Origin: Streptomyces cyaneus
GTDB taxonomy: Bacteria > Actinomycetota > Actinomycetes > Streptomycetales > Streptomycetaceae
Reading direction: 5' to 3'
Length of the DNA: 64,000 bases
Assembly (NCBI RefSeq): GCF_004028635.1
Contig: NZ_RQJW01000005.1
Span: 558,001-622,000 of the forward strand
Below the pieces are notes generated by a model. It saw nothing but the letters and a program-made list of their open reading frames with translations, had not been told where the DNA came from and did not search any database. Shown here in pieces: positions 1-7,422 of this stretch (the stretch's first letter is position 1; each line of letters starts with the position of its first letter). A program made the position numbers and the translations under genes.

Positions 1-377
1 ACGGCCTCGACGGCCTTCTCGATACCGCGCTTGAGGGCCATCGGGTTGGCGCCGGCGGCTACGTTGCGCAGGCCCTCCTTGACCAGGGCCTGGGCGAGAA
101 CGGTCGCGGTGGTCGTACCGTCACCGGCGACGTCGTCCGTCTTCTTGGCGACTTCCTTGACCAGCTCGGCGCCGATCTTCTCGTACGGGTCCTCGAGCTC
201 GATCTCCTTGGCGATGGAGACACCATCGTTGGTGATCGTGGGGGCGCCCCACTTCTTCTCGAGGACGACGTTGCGGCCCTTGGGGCCGAGCGTCACCTTC
301 ACGGCGTCCGCGAGCTGGTTCATGCCGCGCTCGAGGCCGCGCCGCGCCTCCTCGTCGAACGCGATGATCTTGGCCAT
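1..377 (-). CDS. groEL: 60 kDa chaperonin GroEL, N-terminal part (runs off left edge)
   Basis: ATP-driven protein-folding chaperonin of the cytoplasm. The visible first 125 residues begin MAKIIAFDEEARRGLE and contain the GroEL hallmarks TLGPKGRNVVLEKKWG and the nucleotide-binding GDGTTTATVLAQ. The start is the ATG at 375-377, preceded by GGAGGGACCACTTCAC in gene orientation. No groES lies upstream, so this is a stand-alone groEL2-type gene of the kind actinobacteria carry in addition to groES-groEL1. Expression is expected to be repressed by HrcA through the CIRCE sites at 505-567. The C-terminus is outside the window, so a Gly/Met-rich or His-rich tail cannot be checked. Confidence 0.97.
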   Translation of the reverse strand, partial: MAKIIAFDEEARRGLERGMNQLADAVKVTLGPKGRNVVLEKKWGAPTITNDGVSIAKEIELEDPYEKIGAELVKEVAKKTDDVAGDGTTTATVLAQALVKEGLRNVAAGANPMALKRGIEKAVEA

Positions 378-504
378 GTGAAGTGGTCCCTCCAGGACTG
401 GGGGTGATTCCTTCGGACCGCGCCCGCGCCCGCGACGGACGGCTCGCACACCTCGTGGTTCCTTGCCCCACCTGGCCTGCGGGCCTCACCGACCCGGTCC
501 TTCT

Positions 505-567
505 TTGTCACTCTCACCTTCAGAGTGCTAACGCCAATGATTAGCACTCGGCCCATGCGAGTGCAAG
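505..567 (-). promoter_or_regulatory. groEL promoter with two tandem CIRCE operators (HrcA)
   Basis: In gene orientation four 9-nt half-sites occur, each separated by exactly 9 nt: CTTGCACTC, GAGTGCTAA, TTAGCACTC, GAGTGACAA. They form two inverted repeats of the CIRCE type, at 541-567 and 505-531. A promoter sits inside them: -35 TTGCAC (561-566), 17-nt spacer, -10 TAATCA (538-543). HrcA bound to either element would cover the promoter or the transcription start. The downstream CIRCE has two mismatches in its right half. Confidence 0.9.
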
Positions 568-692
568 CGGCTCTCGGGGATCGGGCGGGGCGCTCGGCGG
601 GGCGCGAACAGGACCCGGGCAGCCTCCCGGCAAGCTCCGGGCAGGCCACGCACAGGCCTGGCCACGGCGAGGGGCCCACACCCGGGCACGGC

Positions 693-726
693 GAAGGGCC
701 CGCACCCCGGGAGGTGCGGGCCCTTC
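693..726. terminator. Hairpin terminator downstream of the cold-shock gene
   Basis: Perfect 14-bp stem (693-706 with 713-726) and a 6-nt loop. No U tract follows, as is common for Streptomyces terminators. It lies 36 bp downstream of the cold-shock gene's stop codon. Confidence 0.75.
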
Positions 727-762
727 GAAGAAGAACGTCGCTGCTTTAAGTCGACGCGTGCT

Positions 763-969
763 TCAGCCGGTCGCGAGCCGGACCATGTCCGCCTGCGGCC
801 CCTTCTGACCCTGCGAGATCTCGAAATCGACTCGCTGGCCCTCTTCCAGGGTGCGGTACCCGTCCATCTGGATCGCGCTGTAGTGGACGAAAACATCCGC
901 ACCACCGTCGACCGCGATGAAGCCGTACCCCTTCTCCGCGTTGAACCACTTGACGGTGCCCTGAGCCAT
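763..969 (-). CDS. Cold-shock domain protein (CspA family)
   Basis: 68-residue single OB-fold RNA/DNA chaperone. It starts MAQGTVKWFNAEKGYGFI, which includes RNP1 (KGYGFI), and has the RNP2-like DVFVHYSAI. The length equals the family norm. The ATG at 969 is used; an extension to 999 would add residues foreign to the family. The gene is monocistronic, with its own hairpin downstream and roughly 450 bp of leader and promoter space before the next gene upstream. Actinobacteria carry several such paralogues, many of them not cold-induced, so its condition of expression cannot be inferred from sequence. Confidence 0.95.
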   Translation of the reverse strand: MAQGTVKWFNAEKGYGFIAVDGGADVFVHYSAIQMDGYRTLEEGQRVDFEISQGQKGPQADMVRLATG

Positions 970-1427
970 GCCTAACTCCCCTATTACTGGCCCTTGCACA
1001 GATCCACACTTCGCGGATCCGGGTCAGACCTCACCCCCCATCGGTCGGGGGCGTGCGCCGGAACGCGTCGACCGCGGCTGAATGTATCTGCCCAACTGCC
1101 GTCTGCAACAGGTCAATCGGACGAGAAATCCAGGCACGACCGGTCGGGAATGTGGGGACAATTCCCCTGACTTCAGGTCAAGTCGGACCCGATAAAAGGA
1201 ACAAAAGCCGCAAAAAACCCGCACACTTTGGCTACTTCTTGTCGGGCGCGCGGCAGAAATCAAGGGCCACCGACCCGTGAATCGGCGGCATGTTCCCCAA
1301 CTGTACCTCGCTCAACCACACAGAATTGCCCCCTCCGCTTCTCTCACGGAGGGGGCAATTCGATGAACTCTTGGTGACCGGTGTTACCAACGGTAATGAT
1401 CGGTCATTCGGTCAGCCTGTCAGAAGG
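970..1427. other. Intergenic: cold-shock gene promoter/leader and moaD-like terminator
   Basis: A 458-bp stretch without a gene. The left part (970-1300) should hold the cold-shock gene promoter and 5' leader in minus orientation, and the right part the 1323-1361 hairpin. I see no conserved RNA element or operator that I can name. Confidence 0.6.
1323..1361. terminator. Strong hairpin terminator of the thrC-sulfur-carrier operon
   Basis: Perfect 15-bp stem (1323-1337 with 1347-1361) closing a 9-nt loop, 66 bp past the stop of the minus-strand sulfur-carrier gene. Confidence 0.8.
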
Positions 1428-1703
1428 TCAGCCACCGGCCACGGCAGGAATGATGGAGACACCCGCACCGTCCGGCGTCGCCGTCTCCAGTCCCTGCTCG
1501 AAACGGACGTCGTCGTCATTGACGTACACATTGACGAACCGACGCAGCTTGCCCTGGTCGTCGAGAACCCGGGCGGCGATCCCGGTGTGGTTCTTCTCCA
1601 GATCGGCGATGACCTCGCCGAGGGTGGCACCTTCGGCGGCGACCTCGGCCTGCCCACCGGTGTAGGTGCGCAGGATGGTGGGGATGCGGACGTTGACGCT
1701 CAT
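1428..1703 (-). CDS. MoaD/ThiS-family sulfur-carrier protein (CysO-like)
   Basis: 91-residue ubiquitin-fold protein. It begins MSVNVRIPTILRTYTGG and ends in the diagnostic diglycine tail PAVAGG. Such carriers are adenylated and thiocarboxylated at the terminal Gly by an E1-like enzyme, then donate sulfur for cysteine, molybdopterin, thiamin or special metabolites. The start at 1703 is preceded by GGAGG. It lies 104 bp downstream of thrC on the same strand and is probably co-transcribed. No E1 or JAMM protease is in the window. It may be the CysO/MoaD2 type, which is known to serve a PLP-dependent sulfhydrylase. Pairing with a threonine synthase rather than CysM is noteworthy. Confidence 0.85.
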   Translation of the reverse strand: MSVNVRIPTILRTYTGGQAEVAAEGATLGEVIADLEKNHTGIAARVLDDQGKLRRFVNVYVNDDDVRFEQGLETATPDGAGVSIIPAVAGG

Positions 1704-1752
1704 GCGGTGTGACCTCCGGTCGGGTATGCAGGTTCGGTGGGGCAGCGTCCCT

Positions 1753-1775
1753 AGGGGCGCGGGGAACTGCGCGAC
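1753..1775. repeat. Streptomyces-type short GC-rich dispersed repeat, copy 1
   Basis: A short palindrome-rich element in the thrC/sulfur-carrier gap. Twenty-one consecutive bases (starting GGGGCGCGGGG and ending CTGCGCGA) recur at 9792-9812, where the copy is translated as part of nagA. I recognise this as a widely dispersed Streptomyces intergenic repeat. Confidence 0.7.
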
Positions 1776-1807
1776 CAGCCCCCACCGGCCCGCAGCGAGC
1801 AACGGTC

Positions 1808-3094
1808 TTAGACGAGCCCAGCCTCGCGGAACGAGTCCAGGCTGGGACGAATGGTCGCAGTAAGCCCCGTCCCGGCCACCGCATCCAGCGTCTTGAGACC
1901 ATCACCGGTGTTGAGAACAACCGTCGTCTTCGTCGGGTCGAGCACACCGCTCTCGATCAGCTTGCGCGTCACACCCACGGTCACCCCACCCGCGGTCTCC
2001 GCGAAGATGCCCTCGGTCCTGGCAAGGACCTTGATCGCGTCGACGACCTGCTCATCCGTCACGTCCTCCACCGCACCGCCGGTACGGCGAGCGATGTCCA
2101 GGACGTAGGGGCCGTCCGCCGGGTTGCCGATCGCCAGCGACTTGGCGATGGTGTTCGGCTTCTGCGGGCGGACCACGTCGTGCCCCGCCTTGTACGCGGT
2201 CGACACCGGCGAGCAGCCCTCGGCCTGCGCACCGAAGATCTTGTACGGCTTGTCCTCGACGAGCCCGAGCTTGATCAGCTCCTGCAGACCCTTGTCGATC
2301 TTCGTGAGCTGCGAGCCGGAGGCGATCGGGACGACGAGCTGGTCGGGCAGCTGCCAGCCGAGCTGCTCGCAGATCTCGTACGCCAGGGTCTTGGAGCCCT
2401 CGGCGTAGTACGGCCGCAGGTTGACGTTGACGAAGCCCCAGCCCTCGCCGGCCGGGTCGCCGATCAGCTCGGAGCAGAAACGGTTCACGTCGTCGTAGTT
2501 GCCCTCGATGCCGACGAGCTCACCGCCGTAGACCGCGGCCATGACGACCTTGCCCTGCTCCAGGTCGTGCGGGATGAACACGCAGGACCGGAAGCCGGCG
2601 CGGGCCGCCGCGGCACCCACCGCACCGGCCAGGTTGCCGGTCGAGGAGCAGGAGAGGGTGGTGAAACCGAAGGCGCGGGCGGCCTCCAGGGCCTGGGCGA
2701 CGACACGGTCCTTGAAGGAGTGCGTCGGGTTGCCGGAGTCGTCCTTGATGAAGAGCTTGCCGGCGTCGACGCCCAGCTCACGCGCGAGGTTGTCGGCCTT
2801 GACGAGCTTGGTCCAGCCGGGGTTGATGTTCGGCTTGGTGGCCACGTCGGCCGGGACGGGCAGGAGCGGCGCGTAGCGCCAGATGTTCGCGGGGCCCGCC
2901 TCGATCTGCTTGCGGAGCTCCTCGGTGTCGTAGGCCGAGAAGTCGTACGCGATCTCCAGCGGGCCGAAACACTCCTCGCACGCGAAGACCGGTCCGAGGG
3001 GTACCCGGTGACCGCACTCGCGGCAGGACAGCGCCGCGGCGGGACCGAGGTCTACGGTGGATTCGGTGGTGCTTGCAACAGTCTGCACAGCCAT
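1808..3094 (-). CDS. thrC: Threonine synthase
   Basis: PLP enzyme converting O-phosphohomoserine and water to threonine and phosphate, the last step of threonine biosynthesis. 428 residues. It has an N-terminal Cys4 zinc-ribbon-like motif (CRECGH and CEECFGP, residues about 24-43), PLP lysine in GNPTHSFKDR, and the phosphate-binding SSTGNLAGA. The ATG at 3094 has only a poor Shine-Dalgarno, but homologous N-termini begin about here. It precedes the sulfur-carrier gene on the same strand and diverges from gpgS. The zinc-ribbon extension is typical of the actinobacterial and archaeal class rather than the E. coli class. Confidence 0.95.
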   Translation of the reverse strand: MAVQTVASTTESTVDLGPAAALSCRECGHRVPLGPVFACEECFGPLEIAYDFSAYDTEELRKQIEAGPANIWRYAPLLPVPADVATKPNINPGWTKLVKADNLARELGVDAGKLFIKDDSGNPTHSFKDRVVAQALEAARAFGFTTLSCSSTGNLAGAVGAAAARAGFRSCVFIPHDLEQGKVVMAAVYGGELVGIEGNYDDVNRFCSELIGDPAGEGWGFVNVNLRPYYAEGSKTLAYEICEQLGWQLPDQLVVPIASGSQLTKIDKGLQELIKLGLVEDKPYKIFGAQAEGCSPVSTAYKAGHDVVRPQKPNTIAKSLAIGNPADGPYVLDIARRTGGAVEDVTDEQVVDAIKVLARTEGIFAETAGGVTVGVTRKLIESGVLDPTKTTVVLNTGDGLKTLDAVAGTGLTATIRPSLDSFREAGLV

Positions 3095-3420
3095 GTGAGG
3101 CGAGGCCCTTTCTCCTCATCTTCCTCACGACGCATCTCGCCGTGAGACGGATTTGGCACCTTCCCTAGCCGGGAGCCTCGCGGTGACGATCGTCAGATCG
3201 ACAGATCGACAGTGATCGCTACGAGAACCGACTGGAGGGTTGCCGGGGCTTCATCGGGCCGTTTCCCTCTGCCCCTCTGGATGAGCTGTATTCGGTTGTT
3301 AACGGCGGTTGACCCCGGACATGCGATGGTCATCCGCGTTGTTCAAGACTGTAACCGACGGCCAGGACAGTTGAGAGAGTCCGTCCGAACCGCGAGACAA
3401 ACCGTGAGGAGCCGCCAACC
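3095..3420. other. Divergent promoter region thrC / gpgS
   Basis: 326 bp between divergent genes. It contains the short direct repeats CAGATCGACAGATCGACAG near 3194-3212 and a run of AT-richer sequence around 3290-3305 (GGTTGTTAACGGCGG) suited to a plus-strand promoter. No threonine leader peptide or attenuator is obvious. Confidence 0.45.
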
Positions 3421-4365
3421 GTGCTGGAAGAAGTCGAGCGCTGGCTGAGCACCCGCTCCTGGTCCGTGACCGATCGCCCGCTCCACCAGATCCTGGCCGC
3501 CAAGCAGCGCACGGGCCAGTCGGTCTCCGTCGTGCTGCCGGCACTCAACGAGGAGGAGACGGTCGGCGACATCGTCGCGATCATCCGTCACGACCTCATG
3601 CAGCAGGTTCCCCTGGTGGACGAGATCGTCGTCGTCGACTCGGGATCCACCGACCGCACCTCCGAGGTGGCCGCCGCCGCGGGCGCCCGGGTCGTCCACC
3701 GCGACGACATCCTGCCCCGCATCCCGACCGTGCCCGGCAAGGGCGAGGTGCTGTGGCGCTCACTGCTCGTCACGAGCGGCGACATCGTCTGCTTCATCGA
3801 CGCCGACCTGAAGGAGTTCTCCTCCGACTTCGTCTCCGGCATCGTGGGCCCGCTGCTCACCGACCCCGGGGTCGATCTGGTCAAGGCCATGTACGACCGT
3901 CCCCTCGCCGGGGCGGCCGGGCAGGGCGGCCGGGTGACCGAGCTGATGGCACGCCCGCTGCTGAACATGCACTGGCCGCAGCTGGCCGGTTTCGTGCAGC
4001 CGCTGGGCGGCGAGTACGCGGCCCGCCGCTCGCTGCTGGAACAGCTCCCGTTCCCGGTCGGATACGGCGTCGAGCTCGGCATGCTGGTCGACGCGCTGCA
4101 CCTGGTGGGGCTCGACGCCTTGGCCCAGGTGGACGTGGGCGTCCGCAAGCACCGCCACCAGGACGGTCAGGCCCTCGGCCGGATGTCCGCCGCGATCTAC
4201 CGCACGGCCCAGCTGCGGCTGGCCCGCGGGCACCTCATCCGCCCCTCGCTCACCCAGTTCGAGCGGGGTGAGGACGGTTTCGAGCCGCGCACGTTCTCCG
4301 TGGACACGGAGGAGCGGCCGCCGATGGCGGAGATCGCGGAGTACGCCTCCCGCAAGGTGGCTTGA
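3421..4365 (+). CDS. gpgS: Glucosyl-3-phosphoglycerate synthase (GT81 family)
   Basis: Transfers glucose from an NDP-glucose donor to 3-phosphoglycerate. This is the first step to glucosylglycerate, a compatible solute, and in mycobacteria the primer of methylglucose lipopolysaccharide. 314 residues, GT-A fold: nucleotide-binding VVLPALNEEETVGD (38-51), the DXD metal motif DAD at 127-129 (IDADLKEF), acceptor-loop QPLGGEYAARRS and GYGVELGMLVD, and HRHQ near the end. This pattern matches mycobacterial GpgS closely. Starts at GTG 3421 with GGAG upstream. Together with the neighbouring otsA/otsB it makes a sugar-osmolyte neighbourhood. No gpgP phosphatase is recognised beside it. Confidence 0.88.
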   Translation: MLEEVERWLSTRSWSVTDRPLHQILAAKQRTGQSVSVVLPALNEEETVGDIVAIIRHDLMQQVPLVDEIVVVDSGSTDRTSEVAAAAGARVVHRDDILPRIPTVPGKGEVLWRSLLVTSGDIVCFIDADLKEFSSDFVSGIVGPLLTDPGVDLVKAMYDRPLAGAAGQGGRVTELMARPLLNMHWPQLAGFVQPLGGEYAARRSLLEQLPFPVGYGVELGMLVDALHLVGLDALAQVDVGVRKHRHQDGQALGRMSAAIYRTAQLRLARGHLIRPSLTQFERGEDGFEPRTFSVDTEERPPMAEIAEYASRKVA

Positions 4366-4462
4366 AGGCGGCCCGAGGCTCGTACGAAACGTCGTATACG
4401 GCCCCTGCCAGTGAGGTGAACCGCACGTTTGAGCGGTTCCGGGCCGGGCTAGGTTGAGGCGT

Positions 4463-5992
4463 ATGGCTTCCACGCAGGATGCGCAGGGTGCTGCCAAGGT
4501 GCTGGTCGCGTCGAACCGCGGCCCGGTCTCGTACGAGGTGCGCGAAGACGGCTCGCTGCACTCCAGGAGGGGCGGCGGCGGAGTCGTCTCCGGGCTGTCG
4601 GCGATCGGGCCGGACGCCGGTGCCCTGTGGGTGTGCTCGGCGCTGTCCGACGGTGACCGCGAGGCGGTGCGGCGCGGGGTCGGCGAGGAGGGCGTGCGCA
4701 TGCTGCCCATCCCGGCCGATGTGCACGCGGACGCGTACAACGGCATCGCGAACTCGGTCCTCTGGTTCGTCCACCACATGCTCTACCAGACGCCGCTGGA
4801 GCCGGTCTTCGACGCCGAGTTCCGGCGGCAGTGGGGGGCGTACGAGACGTACAACCGGGCCTTCGCCGAGGCGCTGGCGGGGCAGGCCGCGCCGGGCGCC
4901 GCGGTCCTCGTCCAGGACTACCACCTGTGCCTGGTGCCGGGGATGCTGCGCGAGCTGCGCCCAGATCTCCGTATCGGCCACTTCTCGCACACGCCGTGGG
5001 CGCCGAGCCCGTACTTCCGGATGCTGCCGGACGACATCCGCGCGCAGTTGGTGTGGGGCATGTTGGGCGCGGACCGGCTCGGCTTCCTGACCTGGCGTTG
5101 GGCGTTCGAGTTCATGGCCTGCGCGAACGAGATCGACGCCGAGCGGATCTCCGTGTACTCGCCGGTCCCGAGCGAGCCGAAGCACATCAGGCACACGCCC
5201 ACGGGCGGGCCGCCCCTGAGCACCACCTGGATCGGCGTCCACGGCCTTGGCGCCGACGCCGAGTTCCTGCGGGCGCGCTCGCACCAGGCCGACGTCGAGG
5301 AACGGATGGCGGCGCTGCGGGGCGAGATCGGTGCGGGGCCGGACGGGAGGGCCCGCAGGACGATCGTGCGGGTCGACCGGACCGAGCTGTCCAAGAACAT
5401 CGTGCGGGGCCTGCTGGCGTACCGGCAGCTGCTCGACGACCACCCCGAGTGGCGTGAGCGGGTGGTGCATGTGGCGTTCGCGTATCCCTCGCGGCAGGAC
5501 CTGGCGGTCTACCGGGAGTACACGGCGGAGGTCCAGCGCCTGGCGCAGGAGATCAACTCCCAGTACGGAACGCCCGGTTGGACCCCGGTGGTCCTCCACG
5601 TCAAGGACGACTTCGCCCGCTCACTGGCGGCCTACCGCCTGGCGGACGTGGCCCTCGTCAACCCCATCCGGGACGGCATGAACCTCGTGGCCAAGGAGGT
5701 GCCGGTCGTCTCCGACGAGGGGTGCGCGCTGGTGCTGTCGCGGGAGGCGGGGGCGTTCGAGGAGCTGGGCGAGGACGCGATCGCCGTGAACCCGTACGAC
5801 GTGATGGAGACGGCGCGGGCGCTGCACGAGGCCTTGTCCATGGGGCCGGAGGAGCGGGCGGAACGGTCGAAGAGGCTGGCTGCGGCCGCGACCGCGCTCC
5901 CACCGGCCCAGTGGTTCCTGGACCAGCTGCATGCGCTGGACGGGGAGAACGAGGAGGGCCAGGAGGGCCAGGAGGCTGGTCAGCCCGTCTGA
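4463..5992 (+). CDS. otsA: Trehalose-6-phosphate synthase (GT20)
   Basis: Makes trehalose-6-phosphate from NDP-glucose and glucose-6-phosphate in the cytoplasm. About 509 residues. It has N-terminal SNRGPVSYE and GGGGVVSGL, GHFSHTPWAPSPYFRMLP, the donor-site segment RVDRTELSKNIVRGL, and C-terminal NPIRDGMNLVAKE. Streptomyces enzymes of this clade were reported to prefer GDP-glucose over UDP-glucose. The N-terminal loop follows that clade, but specificity is inferred. ATG 4463 is chosen; a TTG at 4454 is an alternative. The 3' end overlaps otsB by 13 bp, tail to tail. Confidence 0.93.
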   Translation: MASTQDAQGAAKVLVASNRGPVSYEVREDGSLHSRRGGGGVVSGLSAIGPDAGALWVCSALSDGDREAVRRGVGEEGVRMLPIPADVHADAYNGIANSVLWFVHHMLYQTPLEPVFDAEFRRQWGAYETYNRAFAEALAGQAAPGAAVLVQDYHLCLVPGMLRELRPDLRIGHFSHTPWAPSPYFRMLPDDIRAQLVWGMLGADRLGFLTWRWAFEFMACANEIDAERISVYSPVPSEPKHIRHTPTGGPPLSTTWIGVHGLGADAEFLRARSHQADVEERMAALRGEIGAGPDGRARRTIVRVDRTELSKNIVRGLLAYRQLLDDHPEWRERVVHVAFAYPSRQDLAVYREYTAEVQRLAQEINSQYGTPGWTPVVLHVKDDFARSLAAYRLADVALVNPIRDGMNLVAKEVPVVSDEGCALVLSREAGAFEELGEDAIAVNPYDVMETARALHEALSMGPEERAERSKRLAAAATALPPAQWFLDQLHALDGENEEGQEGQEAGQPV

Positions 5993-6849
5993 TCGGCGAT
6001 CGCCCGCAACAGCCGTACGACCCCCGCCGGGCCGTCCACCACCACGTCCGCCTTCTTCGACAGCTCGGTGACCTCCTCGCTGCCGCTGCAGACGAGCAGG
6101 CCGGGGGTGCCGTCGGAGCGGAGGGTGTCGACGGCGGCGTAGGCGGGGAGGTCGCCGAGGTCGTCGCCGGCGTAGAGGACGGACTCGGCGCCGAGTCCGC
6201 GGACGTACTCGCTCAGCGCGACGCCCTTGTCCATGCCGGGTGGGCGCAGTTCGAGGACCATGCGGCCCGGTTCGACGATGAGGCCGTGGCGGGTGGCGAG
6301 GTCGGTGAGGGGCTCGCGGAGGGCGTCGAAGGTGCCCTGGGGGTCGGCCGCGCGGCGTGTGTGCACGGCGATGGCATGCCCCTTGTCCTCGATCCACGCG
6401 CCCTGTGTGCGGTCGAGGAGGCCCGGCAGTTCGGCTCGGACGGCTGCGACGCCGGGGTGGGGGTCGGGGGCGGTGACCTCGCCGCTGACGGCGTCCCAGC
6501 GTTCGGCGCCGTAGTGCCCGAGCACGACGAGGTGCTCCAGCCCAGGGGCCCCGGCGAATCCGCCGTACCGCACGGCGACGTCGGCCGGGCGGCCGGTGAT
6601 CACCGCCACGGAGGCCACGTTCGGGGCTAGCGCGGCCAGCGCCGGCAGGGCGTCGGGGTGGGCCCGGGCCTGGTCGGGGTTCGGCACGATCGGCGCGAGC
6701 GTTCCGTCGAAGTCGAGAGCGATCAGTGCCCGGGCGGGCCGGGCGAGGATGGCGGCGAGGCCGTCGCGGCCGGGTCGGGTCGTGGGGGTCGGCAGGGGGT
6801 CCGTGGAGTTGGTCGAGCCGGAGTCGGTCAGATCCTTGTGACTGCCCAT
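5980..6849 (-). CDS. otsB: Trehalose-6-phosphate phosphatase (HAD family)
   Basis: Hydrolyses trehalose-6-phosphate to trehalose. 289 residues. HAD motif I is DFDGTLAP, motif II region VITGRP, Lys in PPGMDKGVAL, and motif IV GDDLGDLPAY. An N-terminal 30-residue Ser/Thr/Pro-rich tail precedes the core. It is convergent with otsA, the previous step of the same pathway. Read-through of either gene would produce antisense RNA to the other, and the stop codons lie inside each other's coding sequence (overlap 5980-5992). No terminator separates them. Confidence 0.93.
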   Translation of the reverse strand: MGSHKDLTDSGSTNSTDPLPTPTTRPGRDGLAAILARPARALIALDFDGTLAPIVPNPDQARAHPDALPALAALAPNVASVAVITGRPADVAVRYGGFAGAPGLEHLVVLGHYGAERWDAVSGEVTAPDPHPGVAAVRAELPGLLDRTQGAWIEDKGHAIAVHTRRAADPQGTFDALREPLTDLATRHGLIVEPGRMVLELRPPGMDKGVALSEYVRGLGAESVLYAGDDLGDLPAYAAVDTLRSDGTPGLLVCSGSEEVTELSKKADVVVDGPAGVVRLLRAIADQTG

Positions 6850-6892
6850 GGCACGACCTTATCCAGGGAGGGGCACGCACCGGTCCAGTTCC

Positions 6893-7108
6893 TCGCCCCC
6901 GCCGCCCCTACCCTTCCCGTCCTTGAAGGGGCTCCGCCCCTTCGACCCCGCCAGGGGCTCCGCCCCCTGGACCCCCGCTCCTCAAACGCCGGAGGGGCTG
7001 AGTTTTTCAGCCCGTCCGGCGTTTGAGGACGAGGCCCGTTCAGGGCCGAAGCGGGGGTCTGGGGGCGGCAGCCCCCAGGGACGGGAAGGGTAGGGGCGGC
7101 GGGGGCGA
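6893..7108. repeat. Large composite inverted repeat
   Basis: Outer arms 6893-6922 and 7079-7108 are a perfect 30-bp inverted repeat. Inside are nested hairpins: 6925-6943, 6951-6970, the 14-bp stem 6980-6993/7015-7028 with an inner 7-bp stem 6995-7001/7007-7013, and 7060-7079. The whole 216 bp can fold into one long branched cruciform. It fills the gap between otsB and the DUF3263 gene and could act as a terminator, but its size suggests a non-autonomous palindromic element. Confidence 0.8.
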
Positions 7109-7130
7109 AAACCCTCTGCGGCACCCCCCG

Positions 7131-7379
7131 TCACCGCTCCCCCCGCCGAGCCTCCCGCACCCGTCGCAACCGGTTCACCGTCACCGGATCGTGGGCCAGG
7201 GCCCGGGCGTCGTCCAGCAGGGCGTTCAGGAGTTGGTAGTAGCGGACGGGGGCCAGGCCCAGTTCCTCGCGTATCGCCCGCTCCTTCGCGCCGGGCCCCG
7301 CAAAGCCCCGGCGTTCAAGAGCAAGAATGGCCTGCTCGCGCTCCGCGAGAGCGGCGGGCTCGGGCTGGTCCTGGTTCAT
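7131..7379 (-). CDS. DUF3263 family small protein
   Basis: 82 residues. Contains the DUF3263 signature: REQAILALERRGF, then GAKERAIREELGLAPVRYYQ, and LAHDPVTVNRLRR. The fold is predicted to be helical and HTH-like, and function is unknown. Start chosen at ATG 7379 (MNQDQPEP), since upstream sequence in frame is arginine-rich translation of non-coding DNA. It follows the sugar-binding lipoprotein gene with a 43-bp gap and may be co-transcribed with it. Actinobacteria-specific family; a DNA-binding role is plausible but only inferred from the helix pattern. Confidence 0.82.
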   Translation of the reverse strand: MNQDQPEPAALAEREQAILALERRGFAGPGAKERAIREELGLAPVRYYQLLNALLDDARALAHDPVTVNRLRRVREARRGER

Positions 7380-7422
7380 GTCTCGCACCGTAACGCCCGC
7401 CACTGACACACAGCCAAGCGGC

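Noticed and set aside
1709..3145. 478-codon open frame on the plus strand opposite thrC
   Set aside because: Shadow of thrC caused by GC codon bias; Arg/Val/Leu/Asp-rich translation with no family and no RBS.
4250..5599. 449-codon minus-strand frame opposite otsA
   Set aside because: Shadow of a confidently identified GT20 gene; low-complexity Arg/His-rich product.
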